From contig CAZQSZ010000009.1 in assembly GCA_964596345.1 (NCBI GenBank), forward strand, positions 31,193-95,192: a DNA stretch of 64,000 bases, written 5' to 3'. Below the pieces are notes generated by a model. That model was not told the origin of the DNA, made no database searches, and saw only the letters and a list, made by a program, of their open reading frames with translations. Each line of letters starts with the position of its first letter. Within the stretch, counting starts at the first letter, position 1. The DNA comes from CADEDV01 sp964596345 (GTDB lineage: Bacteria; Bacteroidota; Bacteroidia; Chitinophagales; Chitinophagaceae). Shown piece after piece: positions 44,319 through 52,792 of the stretch. Both the position numbers and the translations under genes were made by a program.

Positions 44319-45434
44319 ATGAAGTTTATTGTATCCTCCTCCTCCTTACTGAAACAATTGCAGCATATTTCCGGGGTTATCAATGCCAATACGGTGTTGC
44401 CGATCCTCGAAGATTTCCTGTTTGAAGTTGAAAAAAATAAACTGACGGTAGTGGCTACCGACCTGGAGACCGTGATGCGGGTACAATTGGATATTGAAGC
44501 CAAAGACAGCGGCAAAGTTTGTATCCCGGCCAAGATATTAATGGACTCCCTGAAAAATATCCCTGACCAGCCTCTTACGTTTACCATTGATAAGAATTTT
44601 GGTATCGAGATCACCAGCGATAATGGTAAGTACAAAGTGATGGGGGAGAACCCGGATAATTTTCCGAAAGAACCGGCTGCGGATGATACCACTTCTTTTA
44701 CCATGACGGCATCAGCCCTTGTCACTGCGATCAATAAAACTTTATTCGCCACCAGCAATGATGATCTTCGTCCTGCTATGACGGGTGTGTTCTTTGAACT
44801 GGATAAAAAAGGATTACAGTGTGTGGCTACGGATGCCCACCGCCTGGTCCGTTATAAAAGAACAGAAGTAAAATGCCCGAAGAATGATTCCTTCATTGTT
44901 CCCCGCAAACCCCTGAACTTATTGAAAGCAGCGATCCCGGCGAATGAAGATGAGATCACGTTGAGCTATAACGGCAACCATCTTTTTGTAAAGCATGGCA
45001 CCACGCAAATGAGCTGCCGACTGATCGATGCCCGGTTCCCGGATTACAAAGTGGTGATCCCTGCCGATAATCCTTATCGCCTGACCGTGAATAAAAATGA
45101 TTTTCAAAGTGCCCTGCGCCGGGTGAGTGTATTCAGTAATAAGAGTACCAACCAGGTGGCCCTGAGTATCAGTGGCAGCGAATTACAACTGGCGGCACAG
45201 GATGTGGATTTCAGCTTTGAAGGAAATGAAAGAATGAAATGCCAGTACAACGGCGAAGACCTCATGATCGCTTTCAATGCCAAGTTCCTGATCGAAATGC
45301 TGAATGCAGCAGACAGTGATGATGTGAATGTGGAATTATCAACACCCACCAAGGCCGGTTTGATCAAACCCACTGAAAGCGACGAGAACGAAGAGTTGCT
45401 GATGCTGGTAATGCCCCTTATGCTGAATCAATAA
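44319..45434 (+). CDS. dnaN: DNA polymerase III beta subunit (sliding clamp)
   Basis: A 371-residue protein of standard length. It opens MKFIVSSSSLLKQLQHISGV and has the three-domain clamp pattern: NTVLPILEDFLFEV, TDLETVMRV and LGKVCIPAK-like strands in domain 1; SNDDLRPAMTGVFFEL and CVATDAHRLV in domain 2; and ALRRVSVFSNKSTNQVAL with the C-terminal LLMLVMPLML in domain 3. The dimer encircles DNA and tethers the replicative polymerase. dnaA and recF are not adjacent, so this is not the classic dnaA-dnaN locus. A terminator follows. Confidence 0.96.
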   Translation: MKFIVSSSSLLKQLQHISGVINANTVLPILEDFLFEVEKNKLTVVATDLETVMRVQLDIEAKDSGKVCIPAKILMDSLKNIPDQPLTFTIDKNFGIEITSDNGKYKVMGENPDNFPKEPAADDTTSFTMTASALVTAINKTLFATSNDDLRPAMTGVFFELDKKGLQCVATDAHRLVRYKRTEVKCPKNDSFIVPRKPLNLLKAAIPANEDEITLSYNGNHLFVKHGTTQMSCRLIDARFPDYKVVIPADNPYRLTVNKNDFQSALRRVSVFSNKSTNQVALSISGSELQLAAQDVDFSFEGNERMKCQYNGEDLMIAFNAKFLIEMLNAADSDDVNVELSTPTKAGLIKPTESDENEELLMLVMPLMLNQ

Positions 45435-45459
45435 TTATAGTACCAACCATAGAATTTTG

Positions 45460-45490
45460 AAAAGCTCACTTATTGGTGGGCTTTTTTATT
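45460..45490 (+). terminator. Terminator after dnaN
   Basis: AAAAGCTCAC pairs with GTGGGCTTTT (one G-T pair) across loop TTATTG and is followed by TTATT. It lies 25 nt after the dnaN stop. Confidence 0.75.
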
Positions 45491-45518
45491 ATTTGCTCTT
45501 TTGCAATTAACTTGAACC

Positions 45519-45749
45519 ATGGATTTTATATTACTCCGCCGCTATGATAATTATATCCCGGCACATATCACACTGGGCCGTTTACAGGAAGAAGGTATTA
45601 ACTGCTGGCTGAAGGATGAATATTCTGTTACTATTGATCCTTTTTTATCCAATGCGATCGGGGGTATAAAATTAATGGTGGCAGCAGCACAGGCGGAGAG
45701 AGCTGCCAGCCTGCTGGATGGATGGGATCAACAGGAAATCCCGGAATAG
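45519..45749 (+). CDS. DUF2007-family small protein
   Basis: A 76-residue cytoplasmic protein with the DUF2007 pattern: MDFILLRRYDNYIPAHITLG, then GRLQEEGINCWLKDE, then GGIKLMVAAAQAERAASLLD. DUF2007 is a small ferredoxin-like domain, described as a putative signal-transducing protein; its function is not established. It overlaps nothing and ends 38 nt before the fatty acid hydroxylase start. It is common in Bacteroidota near unrelated genes, so context gives no clear hint. Confidence 0.8.
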   Translation: MDFILLRRYDNYIPAHITLGRLQEEGINCWLKDEYSVTIDPFLSNAIGGIKLMVAAAQAERAASLLDGWDQQEIPE

Positions 45750-45786
45750 TTTTTCCTTCGTAACTTTTCACCCATATTTATCTGCC

Positions 45787-46611
45787 ATGTGGTATTCTAT
45801 CTTACACTATTTCCAAACCCTGGAAAACCGCCCTCTCGAACGAATGGCTTTCCTCGTGGGAGGTTTGCTGATTTTCTGGATCATTGAAGGTGCCATTCCC
45901 CTGTTGCCCATGCACTATAAAAAAACAAAGCTGCGGCATGCCGGTGTCAATTTTGTTTTCACGGTTATCCATCTCATCATTCATACGTTCCTCGCCATTT
46001 TTATTGTGCTGTTATCCGACTGGTGCATGAGCCAGCAGTTTGGTTTGGTGTACTGGCTGGGGGCCGGTGTGGGGTTAACGGTATTTATCGGTGTCATGGC
46101 TCTTGATTTCAGCAGCTGGCTGGTGCATATCATCATGCATAAGAATAAATTCCTCTGGCGTTTTCATTTGATCCACCACAGTGATACGAATGTAGATGTA
46201 AGCACAGGGCTTCGTCATCATCCCGGCGACAGCTTACTTCGTGGTATCTTTTTTATGTTGCTTATTCTTGTTTCGGGGGCTCCAATGTATGCCGTCATGC
46301 TGTACCAGACACTGGTGGTGCTGGCCACCGCTTTTACCCATGCCAATATGCGTTTACCTAAAAAACTGGATCATATACTGAGTTATGTACTTATTTCTCC
46401 CAATATGCACAAAGTGCATCATCACTGGAAACAGCCCTATACAGACAGTAACTATGGTGCTGTATTCTCCATCTGGGATCGTTTTCTTGGTACTTTCAGC
46501 AAGCTCGATGTTGACCAGATCAGGTATGGACTTGACCGTCATTACCCGGCCGATAAAGATGAGGATGTCTTATTATTACTAAAGAAGCCTTTCGGAAAGT
46601 TAGATTCCTGA
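45787..46611 (+). CDS. Sterol desaturase/fatty acid hydroxylase family protein
   Basis: A 274-residue membrane protein from the ATG at 45787; an earlier in-frame ATG overlaps the DUF2007 gene. Three histidine clusters give the di-iron site: HIIMH (HxxxH), HLIHHSD (HxxHH) and MHKVHHHW (HxxHH), with an extra GLRHHPGD. Several hydrophobic segments flank them (about residues 15-100 and 155-180). Members hydroxylate or desaturate lipids using O2 at the membrane. The substrate is unknown; possible roles are lipid or carotenoid modification. The SH3-domain gene follows after 24 nt. Confidence 0.88.
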   Translation: MWYSILHYFQTLENRPLERMAFLVGGLLIFWIIEGAIPLLPMHYKKTKLRHAGVNFVFTVIHLIIHTFLAIFIVLLSDWCMSQQFGLVYWLGAGVGLTVFIGVMALDFSSWLVHIIMHKNKFLWRFHLIHHSDTNVDVSTGLRHHPGDSLLRGIFFMLLILVSGAPMYAVMLYQTLVVLATAFTHANMRLPKKLDHILSYVLISPNMHKVHHHWKQPYTDSNYGAVFSIWDRFLGTFSKLDVDQIRYGLDRHYPADKDEDVLLLLKKPFGKLDS

Positions 46612-46635
46612 TATTTACATCCATTAACTTTTCAT

Positions 46636-47385
46636 ATGAAAAAAATCATCCTGCTGGCGATGCTGTTCACATCGCTGTTGACTGCTGCGCAAAATAATTT
46701 GTATGTCGCTGCCCGTTCCGGGTTAAGTATGCGGGATAAACCCGATGCTAAAGCCACGGTGATCGGCAAGATCCCATATGGCACGAAGATCTCTGTGAAT
46801 TACCCGGAAGAGATTGTCAACATCACAACCGAAGGGATTGTTGGTGCCTGGGCCAAAACAACCTTCAATGGCAAAACCGGGTACGTGGTGAACTCTTATC
46901 TTTTCCCAATGGCGCCGCCCAAAGCCACGGTAAAGACCATGAAAGAATACCTGGCGCAACTCTCTCCTGTATTTGGTGCGAAGATGGTCGTGAAATCCGG
47001 CAAGATGGATAATATCGAAGAGGGCGGCTGGGAGTTGCACAAACAGCTTTATAAAAACGGGGCTGAATGGCACGAACACCTGGGCTATGAATATCATTCC
47101 ACAGCTTATTTCATTCCCGGTTTTACATTGACACAGGGGTTTTTGCTGCTGCGGCTGATCCCGGAGTTCAAAGATATTTTCAATGACAAAGATGAGTTTC
47201 CCACCGAAAATAAAACGATGAAGAAAGGCGAAGTGGAATACGATATCAAAGTAGAAAAAGAAATGCTGGGCGATAACCCCTGGTATAAAAAAATAAAACT
47301 GGAATATGCCGATGGTGCTTTTGTTTTCTTTGAAATGTACCAAATAGATAACCAGCTGGTGATTTTTACCGGGTCAGGTGTGTAG
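46636..47385 (+). CDS. Secreted SH3-domain protein
   Basis: A 249-residue protein with signal peptide MKKIILLAMLFTSLLTAAQ. Residues about 22-95 are a bacterial SH3 (SH3_3) domain: LYVAARSGLSMRDKPDAKAT, VIGKIPYGTKISV and GKTGYVVNSYLF. These bind peptidoglycan or metal in other proteins. The rest (about 110-249) has no recognised domain and ends with a beta-rich stretch, YKKIKLEYADGAFVFFEMYQ. It likely acts in the periplasm or at the envelope. The stop overlaps the promoter box of kdsB. Confidence 0.82.
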   Translation: MKKIILLAMLFTSLLTAAQNNLYVAARSGLSMRDKPDAKATVIGKIPYGTKISVNYPEEIVNITTEGIVGAWAKTTFNGKTGYVVNSYLFPMAPPKATVKTMKEYLAQLSPVFGAKMVVKSGKMDNIEEGGWELHKQLYKNGAEWHEHLGYEYHSTAYFIPGFTLTQGFLLLRLIPEFKDIFNDKDEFPTENKTMKKGEVEYDIKVEKEMLGDNPWYKKIKLEYADGAFVFFEMYQIDNQLVIFTGSGV

Positions 47386-47390
47386 TTTTG
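47383..47390 (+). promoter_or_regulatory. Promoter box immediately upstream of kdsB
   Basis: TAGTTTTG matches TAnnTTTG exactly; its first three bases are the stop codon of the preceding gene. It ends 4 nt before the kdsB ATG, so a transcript from here would be nearly leaderless. The -33 side is T-rich but not a clear TTTG. Confidence 0.4.
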
Positions 47391-47394
47391 TCCC

Positions 47395-48111
47395 ATGAGA
47401 AAGATCGCCATGATACCGGCCCGTTATGCAGCCACCCGTTTTCCTGCCAAACTGATGCAGGTGCTCGGTGATAAAACAGTTATCCGTCATACCTATGATG
47501 CCACGATGGCGACCGGTTTATTTGATAATGTGGTGGTGGTTACTGACAGCCCTATCATTTTTACCGAGATCACCGCTGCCGGTGGCAAAGCAGTAATGAG
47601 TAAATATGAACATGAAAGCGGCAGCGACCGTATTGCCGAAGCGGCAGCTGATATGGAGGTGGATATTATTGTGAACGTACAGGGAGATACGCCTTTTGTA
47701 AAAAGAGAGCCGCTGGAAAAACTGTTGCAGCAATTCAATGATCCTTCCGTACAGGTGGCATCAATGATGCAGGTGCTCACCAAACAGGAAGAGATCGATG
47801 ATCCTAATTTTGTAAAAGTGGTGGTTGACAAGCAGATGAATTCCTTATTCTTCAGCCGGTCGGTGATTCCTTACCCCAGGGATAAAAATGCCCCGGTTAC
47901 TTACTATGAACATATTGGCGTCTATGCCTTCCGCAAAGCCGCCCTGATGAATTTTACCCAATGGCCCATGACACCATCAGAAGCCGCTGAAAAAATAGAA
48001 TGTCTCCGTTACCTGGAAAACGGTATTCCGCTCCGCATGATCGTAGTAGATTATATGGGCGTGGAAATTGATACCCCGGAAGATTTGGAGAGAGCGGCCG
48101 GATTATTATAG
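47395..48111 (+). CDS. kdsB: 3-deoxy-manno-octulosonate cytidylyltransferase (CMP-Kdo synthetase)
   Basis: A 238-residue protein of normal length. The signature IPARYAATRFPAKLM is at the N-terminus, followed by VVVVTDSP, SGSDRIAEAA, VNVQGDTPFV and the C-terminal EIDTPEDLERA. It activates Kdo with CTP for lipid A core synthesis. The gene at 50281 resembles the Kdo 8-oxidase KdnB, so this enzyme could instead serve 8-amino-Kdo; the sequence alone does not decide. Its 3' end overlaps the convergent rhomboid gene by 6 nt. Confidence 0.93.
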   Translation: MRKIAMIPARYAATRFPAKLMQVLGDKTVIRHTYDATMATGLFDNVVVVTDSPIIFTEITAAGGKAVMSKYEHESGSDRIAEAAADMEVDIIVNVQGDTPFVKREPLEKLLQQFNDPSVQVASMMQVLTKQEEIDDPNFVKVVVDKQMNSLFFSRSVIPYPRDKNAPVTYYEHIGVYAFRKAALMNFTQWPMTPSEAAEKIECLRYLENGIPLRMIVVDYMGVEIDTPEDLERAAGLL

Positions 48112-49608
48112 TTTTGATATTTCGTCAATCACGGTTCCCATTTTTTCCCTGACCTGGTTCAGTTCGGGTACCCATTTTTCCTGTTCCCCCGTATCAATCA
48201 TTTTGATCAGCAGGTTCAGCTCCTCTTTGCGCAGTCCAATATATTCAATCAGTTTTGCTGCCTTGGAATGCATTTCTTCGGGGATATCATAGCTTTTTGT
48301 TGTAGCAAGCATTGTTTCCGCCTGTTCCCATTGTGGCATTGCCGTTTCTTGTAGTTGCTTTTTAAGCTCTTCTTCCGTTATTTCCCTGTTATCAAAAACA
48401 GATATGGCTTTCTTTTCCAGTTCACCAAACTCATTGAGCCGGTCATTAAATTTTTCACTGTCTTTATAAGATGCGCCTTTTATTTCTGTCATCGCTGTAT
48501 TGCGTTCAGCTGCCGTGGCCTGGTTGTTTTGCAGGTAAAGCACAGCGGCCGCAATAGTACATATTGCCACTGCGGGTAATGCCCAGTTCGCCTTCTTTTC
48601 ATTTTTTTCTTGTTTTAGTGCAACAGAATAAATGAACCCGATAACAAACCCACTGACCAATCCTCCGATATGTGCAGCATTATCAATACCGCCCTTCATT
48701 CCATACGCCAGGTTGTAAACAACAAAAACAGCGATGCCGGGTAATAACCCTTTCCGGATCACATCAGGGATTAGTTTGGTCAGTAACAAAGCAATGAATA
48801 AGCCATACATACCAAATATGGCTCCTGATGCCCCGGCGCTGTTTGCTCCTTCACTATGCCACCAAAGGCTGGTAAGACTGGCTAAAATTCCTGTGGCTAA
48901 ATAGGCGGTTATAAATTTTAGTTTCCCGATCATGGGCTCGAGGTAAACACTGATTGAATACAGGGCATACATGTTCATCAGGATATGAATAAGACCAAAA
49001 TGAATAAATATGTTGGTAACCAATCTCCCGCTATCACCACTCAGGGTAAGTGGTGAATAGTTACTTCCCCATTTTGCATGTATTCTTCCGTCCGGTTCAA
49101 ATAAACCGGCTCCGTCCATGGCCATCAGGATAAATACAATGACATTAATTGCAATAATCGCATAGGTCACATAAAGATTTCCCGTGGACAGGTTCATGGC
49201 TTTGTCCACTTCTTCCGCCTGTTTGATCTCCTGTTCTGCAGCGATGATCGTGGTTTCTTTGAGTTGCTCAATAGCTTCTGCCCATTCTGTTGTTTCTTGC
49301 CCGGCCATTCTTGCTTTTACCGTTTCGAAGGCTGCAACAAAACCGGCTACATCTTTTTTAGTCCTTCCCATCATGTCAAAGGACTCGTTGTGTATCATTT
49401 TGCTGATCACGGTCAGTAGACCGTCTTCGGTTTGAACTGTGATCTCGTTATCATACCTGTTCCAGCTGCGAGGCGTATATCCCAACAGGATGTTTTCACC
49501 TGCATATTTGATGGTCCAGCCCAATTCTTTGAGTGTGCCATAAGCAAGTGCTTGTAATGTTGCCGCCGTATGTCCTGCAGCATTGATGGTTTGACTGTTT
49601 TGGGGCAT
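48106..49608 (-). CDS. Rhomboid-family intramembrane serine protease with long cytoplasmic ends
   Basis: A 500-residue protein from the ATG at 49608 (MPQNSQTINAAGHTAATLQA). About the first 150 residues are soluble. The rhomboid core (about 170-350) has six or more membrane helices with the catalytic Ser in SAGASGAIFGMYGLF and the His in IDNAAHIGGLVSGF. A C-terminal helical, coiled-coil-like tail of about 140 residues (ITEEELKKQLQETAMPQWEQ) is unusual in length. Rhomboids cleave membrane proteins within the bilayer; the substrate is unknown. It converges on kdsB with a 6-nt overlap of coding ends. Confidence 0.9.
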   Translation of the reverse strand: MPQNSQTINAAGHTAATLQALAYGTLKELGWTIKYAGENILLGYTPRSWNRYDNEITVQTEDGLLTVISKMIHNESFDMMGRTKKDVAGFVAAFETVKARMAGQETTEWAEAIEQLKETTIIAAEQEIKQAEEVDKAMNLSTGNLYVTYAIIAINVIVFILMAMDGAGLFEPDGRIHAKWGSNYSPLTLSGDSGRLVTNIFIHFGLIHILMNMYALYSISVYLEPMIGKLKFITAYLATGILASLTSLWWHSEGANSAGASGAIFGMYGLFIALLLTKLIPDVIRKGLLPGIAVFVVYNLAYGMKGGIDNAAHIGGLVSGFVIGFIYSVALKQEKNEKKANWALPAVAICTIAAAVLYLQNNQATAAERNTAMTEIKGASYKDSEKFNDRLNEFGELEKKAISVFDNREITEEELKKQLQETAMPQWEQAETMLATTKSYDIPEEMHSKAAKLIEYIGLRKEELNLLIKMIDTGEQEKWVPELNQVREKMGTVIDEISKL

Positions 49609-49776
49609 CCTGTTCTTATTTTTTTCTAAGATGGTATATTTTTTCCAGATTGTACAAAAATCCAAAATGCCAGTTCAGCATTCTCTGAACAAATTGCCGT
49701 TTATGCCGCCGGTCTTGTTAACTTTTTCTTTTGTGTAATCAACAACCCTTCACCATCTCTAACCAAAATTATTGAT

Positions 49777-50199
49777 ATGAAAAAAATAATGCTCACCGCA
49801 TTTGTTGTTGTTTTGTTTACAGCTTCCTGTTCAAGCGTTAATAAACCCGGTACTATGACAAACCTGTTACAGGGAAAATGGAACTTACAATCAATAGCCG
49901 GGCAAAACGATCTCCCGGGTTTATTCAGTAACAAAATACCGTTTCTGAATTTTGATACAGGGGGCCTTCGTGTATCCGGTAACAGCGGTTGCAACAACCT
50001 CTCCGGTTCTTTTGCTGTATTGGCCGGGAACAAGATCAATCTTGGACCATTAGCCTCCACTAAAATGGCCTGCCCGGGTAGCGGGGAACAAGTTTTCCTG
50101 TCAACCCTTGGTAGCGTAACCCATTTCAAGATCAAAAACGGGATCCTGAAATTATTAAACGGCAAAGAAGAAGTAATGCGCCTGGTTAAAGCAGAATAA
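49777..50199 (+). CDS. META-domain lipoprotein
   Basis: A 140-residue protein. MKKIMLTAFVVVLFTASCSS is a lipoprotein signal with a Cys after TAS. The mature part is a META domain as in HslJ: LLQGKWNLQSIAGQ, then VSGNSGCNNLSGSF, then GPLASTKMACPG and FLSTLGSVTHFKI. META domains occur in HslJ-type stress lipoproteins and inhibitor-like proteins; the role is uncertain. A strong terminator lies 22 nt downstream. Confidence 0.9.
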   Translation: MKKIMLTAFVVVLFTASCSSVNKPGTMTNLLQGKWNLQSIAGQNDLPGLFSNKIPFLNFDTGGLRVSGNSGCNNLSGSFAVLAGNKINLGPLASTKMACPGSGEQVFLSTLGSVTHFKIKNGILKLLNGKEEVMRLVKAE

Positions 50200-50220
50200 G
50201 GGTCGCCAGTTATTATTTAT

Positions 50221-50246
50221 AACCCCGCCGGCAGCGGGGTTTTTTA
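50221..50246 (+). terminator. Terminator after the META lipoprotein
   Basis: AACCCCGC pairs with GCGGGGTT across loop CGGCA and is followed by TTTTTATT. A textbook rho-independent shape. Confidence 0.85.
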
Positions 50247-50280
50247 TTGTTGCTATCTTCGCTGCTCAAATAGAGCAGAT

Positions 50281-51354
50281 ATGAAGTTTCGCAATTTCAA
50301 GATGGTCGGCTTTGTGGTCTATGGCCGTGGAAGTTTTAACCAATTAGATGAGATCCTTGCCCCGCACCGCCAGGAGGGTAAACCCATGGTGTTTTTAGTG
50401 GATCATTTCTTCGATGGTAAACCGCTGGTGAACCGTATCCCGGTAAGAGGAAATGATAAAGTGATCTTCGTAGATGTGACCTACGAACCCAAAACCACCT
50501 ATGTCGATAAACTGGCGCAGCAACTGAAAGAAGAATTTGGTGCCGTGAGTGGTGTGATCGGGATCGGCGGCGGGAGCACCATGGACCTTGCCAAAGCTGT
50601 TTCTTTAATGATGAACAATCCCGGCTCTTCGGCGGATTACCAGGGCTGGGACCTGGTAAAATTTCCGGGTGTATACAAAGTAGGCGTTCCCACACTCAGT
50701 GGCACGGGTGCTGAAGTATCCAGAACAACGGTGTTAACGGGCCCCACCAAAAAACTCGGGATGAATTCAGATTTCACCCCCTTCGACCAGATCGTACTCG
50801 ATCCGGAGCTGACCGCCAACGCTCCGGCCAACCAGCGTTTCTATACGGGCATGGATTGTTATATCCATTGTATCGAAAGCCTGGAAGGAACTTATTTGAA
50901 CGAGTTCAGTAAGAGTTATGGTGAAAAAGCGTTGCAATTGTGCCAGAAAGTATTTGTGGACAAAATGCAATGGGATGAAGAGTGTGATGATATGCTGATG
51001 ATGGCTTCTTATGCGGGGGGAATGAGCATTGCCTATTCGCAGGTGGGAGTGGCACATGCGGTCAGCTATGGGTTGAGCTATTTACTCGGCACCAAACATG
51101 GCATCGGCAATTGTATCGTGATGAATCACCTGGAAGAATATTACCCGGCCGGCGTAAAAGAATTCAAATACATGGTGGAGAAGAATAAGATCGATATTCC
51201 CGTTGGTATCTGTAAGGGCCTTAGCGATGATGACTTTGAAAAGATGATCAACGTGAGTATGGGCATGAAACCCCTGTGGGAAAATGCACTGGGAAAGGAT
51301 TGGGAAAAGATCATGACCCGGGAAAAACTGCGGGCCTTATACGAAAAATTATAA
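50281..51354 (+). CDS. Iron-containing alcohol dehydrogenase, possible Kdo 8-oxidase (KdnB-like)
   Basis: A 357-residue Fe-ADH. The nucleotide-binding part shows VVYGRGSFNQL and VIGIGGGSTMDLAKA. The metal-binding part has GMDCYIHCIES (Asp and His four apart) and VAHAVSYGLSYLLGTKHGIG (two further His). The opening MKFRNFKMVGFVVYGRG and the length recall KdnB, which oxidises Kdo at C8 on the way to 8-amino-Kdo in Shewanella. The partner aminotransferase KdnA is not in the window, although kdsB is 2.2 kb away. Fe-ADH membership is secure; the KdnB role is inference. The ACT-domain gene starts 3 nt after the stop. Confidence 0.75.
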   Translation: MKFRNFKMVGFVVYGRGSFNQLDEILAPHRQEGKPMVFLVDHFFDGKPLVNRIPVRGNDKVIFVDVTYEPKTTYVDKLAQQLKEEFGAVSGVIGIGGGSTMDLAKAVSLMMNNPGSSADYQGWDLVKFPGVYKVGVPTLSGTGAEVSRTTVLTGPTKKLGMNSDFTPFDQIVLDPELTANAPANQRFYTGMDCYIHCIESLEGTYLNEFSKSYGEKALQLCQKVFVDKMQWDEECDDMLMMASYAGGMSIAYSQVGVAHAVSYGLSYLLGTKHGIGNCIVMNHLEEYYPAGVKEFKYMVEKNKIDIPVGICKGLSDDDFEKMINVSMGMKPLWENALGKDWEKIMTREKLRALYEKL

Positions 51355-51357
51355 ACC

Positions 51358-51750
51358 ATGCGGGGCGAAACCAACCTTCAGCAATTACTGCGAACGATGA
51401 AACCGGCATTGAATGAAGGGGAGTTTATCTTTTATTCCTTACCCGATCTTTCGCTCATTCATATCAATGATATCATTTTTTCCTTTAAAGAAAAAGAAGG
51501 CTTTACCGTCATCCTGGAAAAATCGCTGGCAGACAAGTTGAATATCCCTTATTCCTTTGTTGCGGCCTGGATCACACTCACTGTTCACTCTTCTTTAGCA
51601 GCGGTTGGATTGACCGCAGCATTTTCCAGGGCTTTGGCCGATGAACAGATCAGTTGTAATGTGGTCGCCGGTTTTTACCATGATCATATTTTTGTAGCAC
51701 AGCAGGATGCGGAAAAAGCGATGCTGGCCCTGGAGAAACTTTCAAGATGA
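51358..51750 (+). CDS. ACT-domain protein
   Basis: A 130-residue cytoplasmic protein. The N-terminal half (NLQQLLRTMKPALNEGEFIF, YSLPDL, IIFSFKEKEGFTVILEK) is followed by an ACT-type second half (WITLTVHSSLAAVGLTAAFS, RALADEQISCNVVAGFYHDH, IFVAQQDAEKAMLALEKL). This two-part form is a known small family related to amino-acid sensing, without catalytic domains. It starts 3 nt after the Fe-ADH stop, so the two are very likely cotranscribed. The ligand is unknown. Confidence 0.88.
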   Translation: MRGETNLQQLLRTMKPALNEGEFIFYSLPDLSLIHINDIIFSFKEKEGFTVILEKSLADKLNIPYSFVAAWITLTVHSSLAAVGLTAAFSRALADEQISCNVVAGFYHDHIFVAQQDAEKAMLALEKLSR

Positions 51751-51757
51751 ACTAAAA

Positions 51758-52165
51758 ATGACAAAGCGGTTTCGCTTTTTTTATGAACAGCTTACTTTGA
51801 ATCCCCGGAAGCTTTTCCTGCTGGACAGCGGCGGGGCACTCCTTACAGCTTTCCTGACAGGAGTTATCCTGGTTAGGTTCCAGTCGTTTTTCGGGATGCC
51901 CCAAAAGGCCCTGGTTGTTTTATCCCTTACAGCCCTGCTATTTGCTGTGTATTCGTTGAGTTGTTATTTTTTTGCCGGCCGGCACTGGCGGATTTGCCTT
52001 CAAATCATTGCTATCGCCAACCTGCTTTATTGTTGTGCCACTGCCGGGCTTGTCATCTTCTTTTATTCCAGTCTCTCTATTTTTGGGGTGCTGTATTTTG
52101 TTGGCGAAATGCTGTTAATAGGTATCTTATTGAGTATAGAATGGAGATCGGCTTCGGCTCGTTGA
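51758..52165 (+). CDS. Small integral membrane protein of unknown function
   Basis: A 135-residue protein from the ATG at 51758, 7 nt after the ACT gene; a longer frame would overlap that gene. It has four hydrophobic segments (LFLLDSGGALLTAFLTGVIL, ALVVLSLTALLFAVYSLSCY, IIAIANLLYCCATAGLVIFF, FGVLYFVGEMLLIGILLSIE). This pattern is common to small Bacteroidota membrane proteins without a named family. It probably belongs to the same transcript as the two preceding genes. Confidence 0.75.
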   Translation: MTKRFRFFYEQLTLNPRKLFLLDSGGALLTAFLTGVILVRFQSFFGMPQKALVVLSLTALLFAVYSLSCYFFAGRHWRICLQIIAIANLLYCCATAGLVIFFYSSLSIFGVLYFVGEMLLIGILLSIEWRSASAR

Positions 52166-52248
52166 GCAGAAAAGCATCGCCCATAAAAAATTGCAGTTGT
52201 ACATTCAGGAGAATCTGATACAATATTATTTATTACAAATCACCGGAC

Positions 52249-52716
52249 ATGAGCTTATCCCAACAAACCGCCAAACACTTCCGTGATGTTTTTACGGGTG
52301 GTAACTGGACGTCGGTTAATCTTAAAGAAACACTGGCGGGTGTTGACTGGCAGCAGGCTACCACAACGGTTCATTCCCTGAATACCATTGCCGCCCTTGT
52401 TTACCATATTCATTATTATGTGCAGGCCGTGCTGAAGGTACTGAACGGAAATCCGCTGAACGCAAGTGATAAATTCAGTTTTGATGTTCCTCCCATTCAT
52501 AACCAGGCAGAATGGGACCAATTAGTAGTAAGAGCACTCGCCGATGCAGAACATTTTGCTGCGTTGGTGGAACAATTACCCGAAAGCCGGTTCCGGGAAG
52601 TTTTTGTGGATGAAAAATACGGCAACTACCACCGGAACATCTATGGTATCATTGAACACACCCATTATCACCTGGGGCAGATTGTATTGATCAAAAAGAT
52701 CCTGCAGCAGGGTTAA
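52249..52716 (+). CDS. DinB-family protein
   Basis: A 155-residue protein with the DinB four-helix pattern. Metal-binding His residues are at HSLNTIAALVYHIHYYV (first), and in the C-terminal helix GIIEHTHYHLGQIVLIKKIL (His-x-His with another His). The family includes thiol-S-transferases for bacillithiol and many proteins with unknown substrates. Size and His positions are typical. No partner gene is evident; 76 nt separate it from the next gene. Confidence 0.88.
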   Translation: MSLSQQTAKHFRDVFTGGNWTSVNLKETLAGVDWQQATTTVHSLNTIAALVYHIHYYVQAVLKVLNGNPLNASDKFSFDVPPIHNQAEWDQLVVRALADAEHFAALVEQLPESRFREVFVDEKYGNYHRNIYGIIEHTHYHLGQIVLIKKILQQG

Positions 52717-52792
52717 GGAGTACCGGTAAAATACCCTTGTCCCGGTATTGCATGCAGGTGCAAACAGGCTACCTTACTGCAAAACTTACAAC

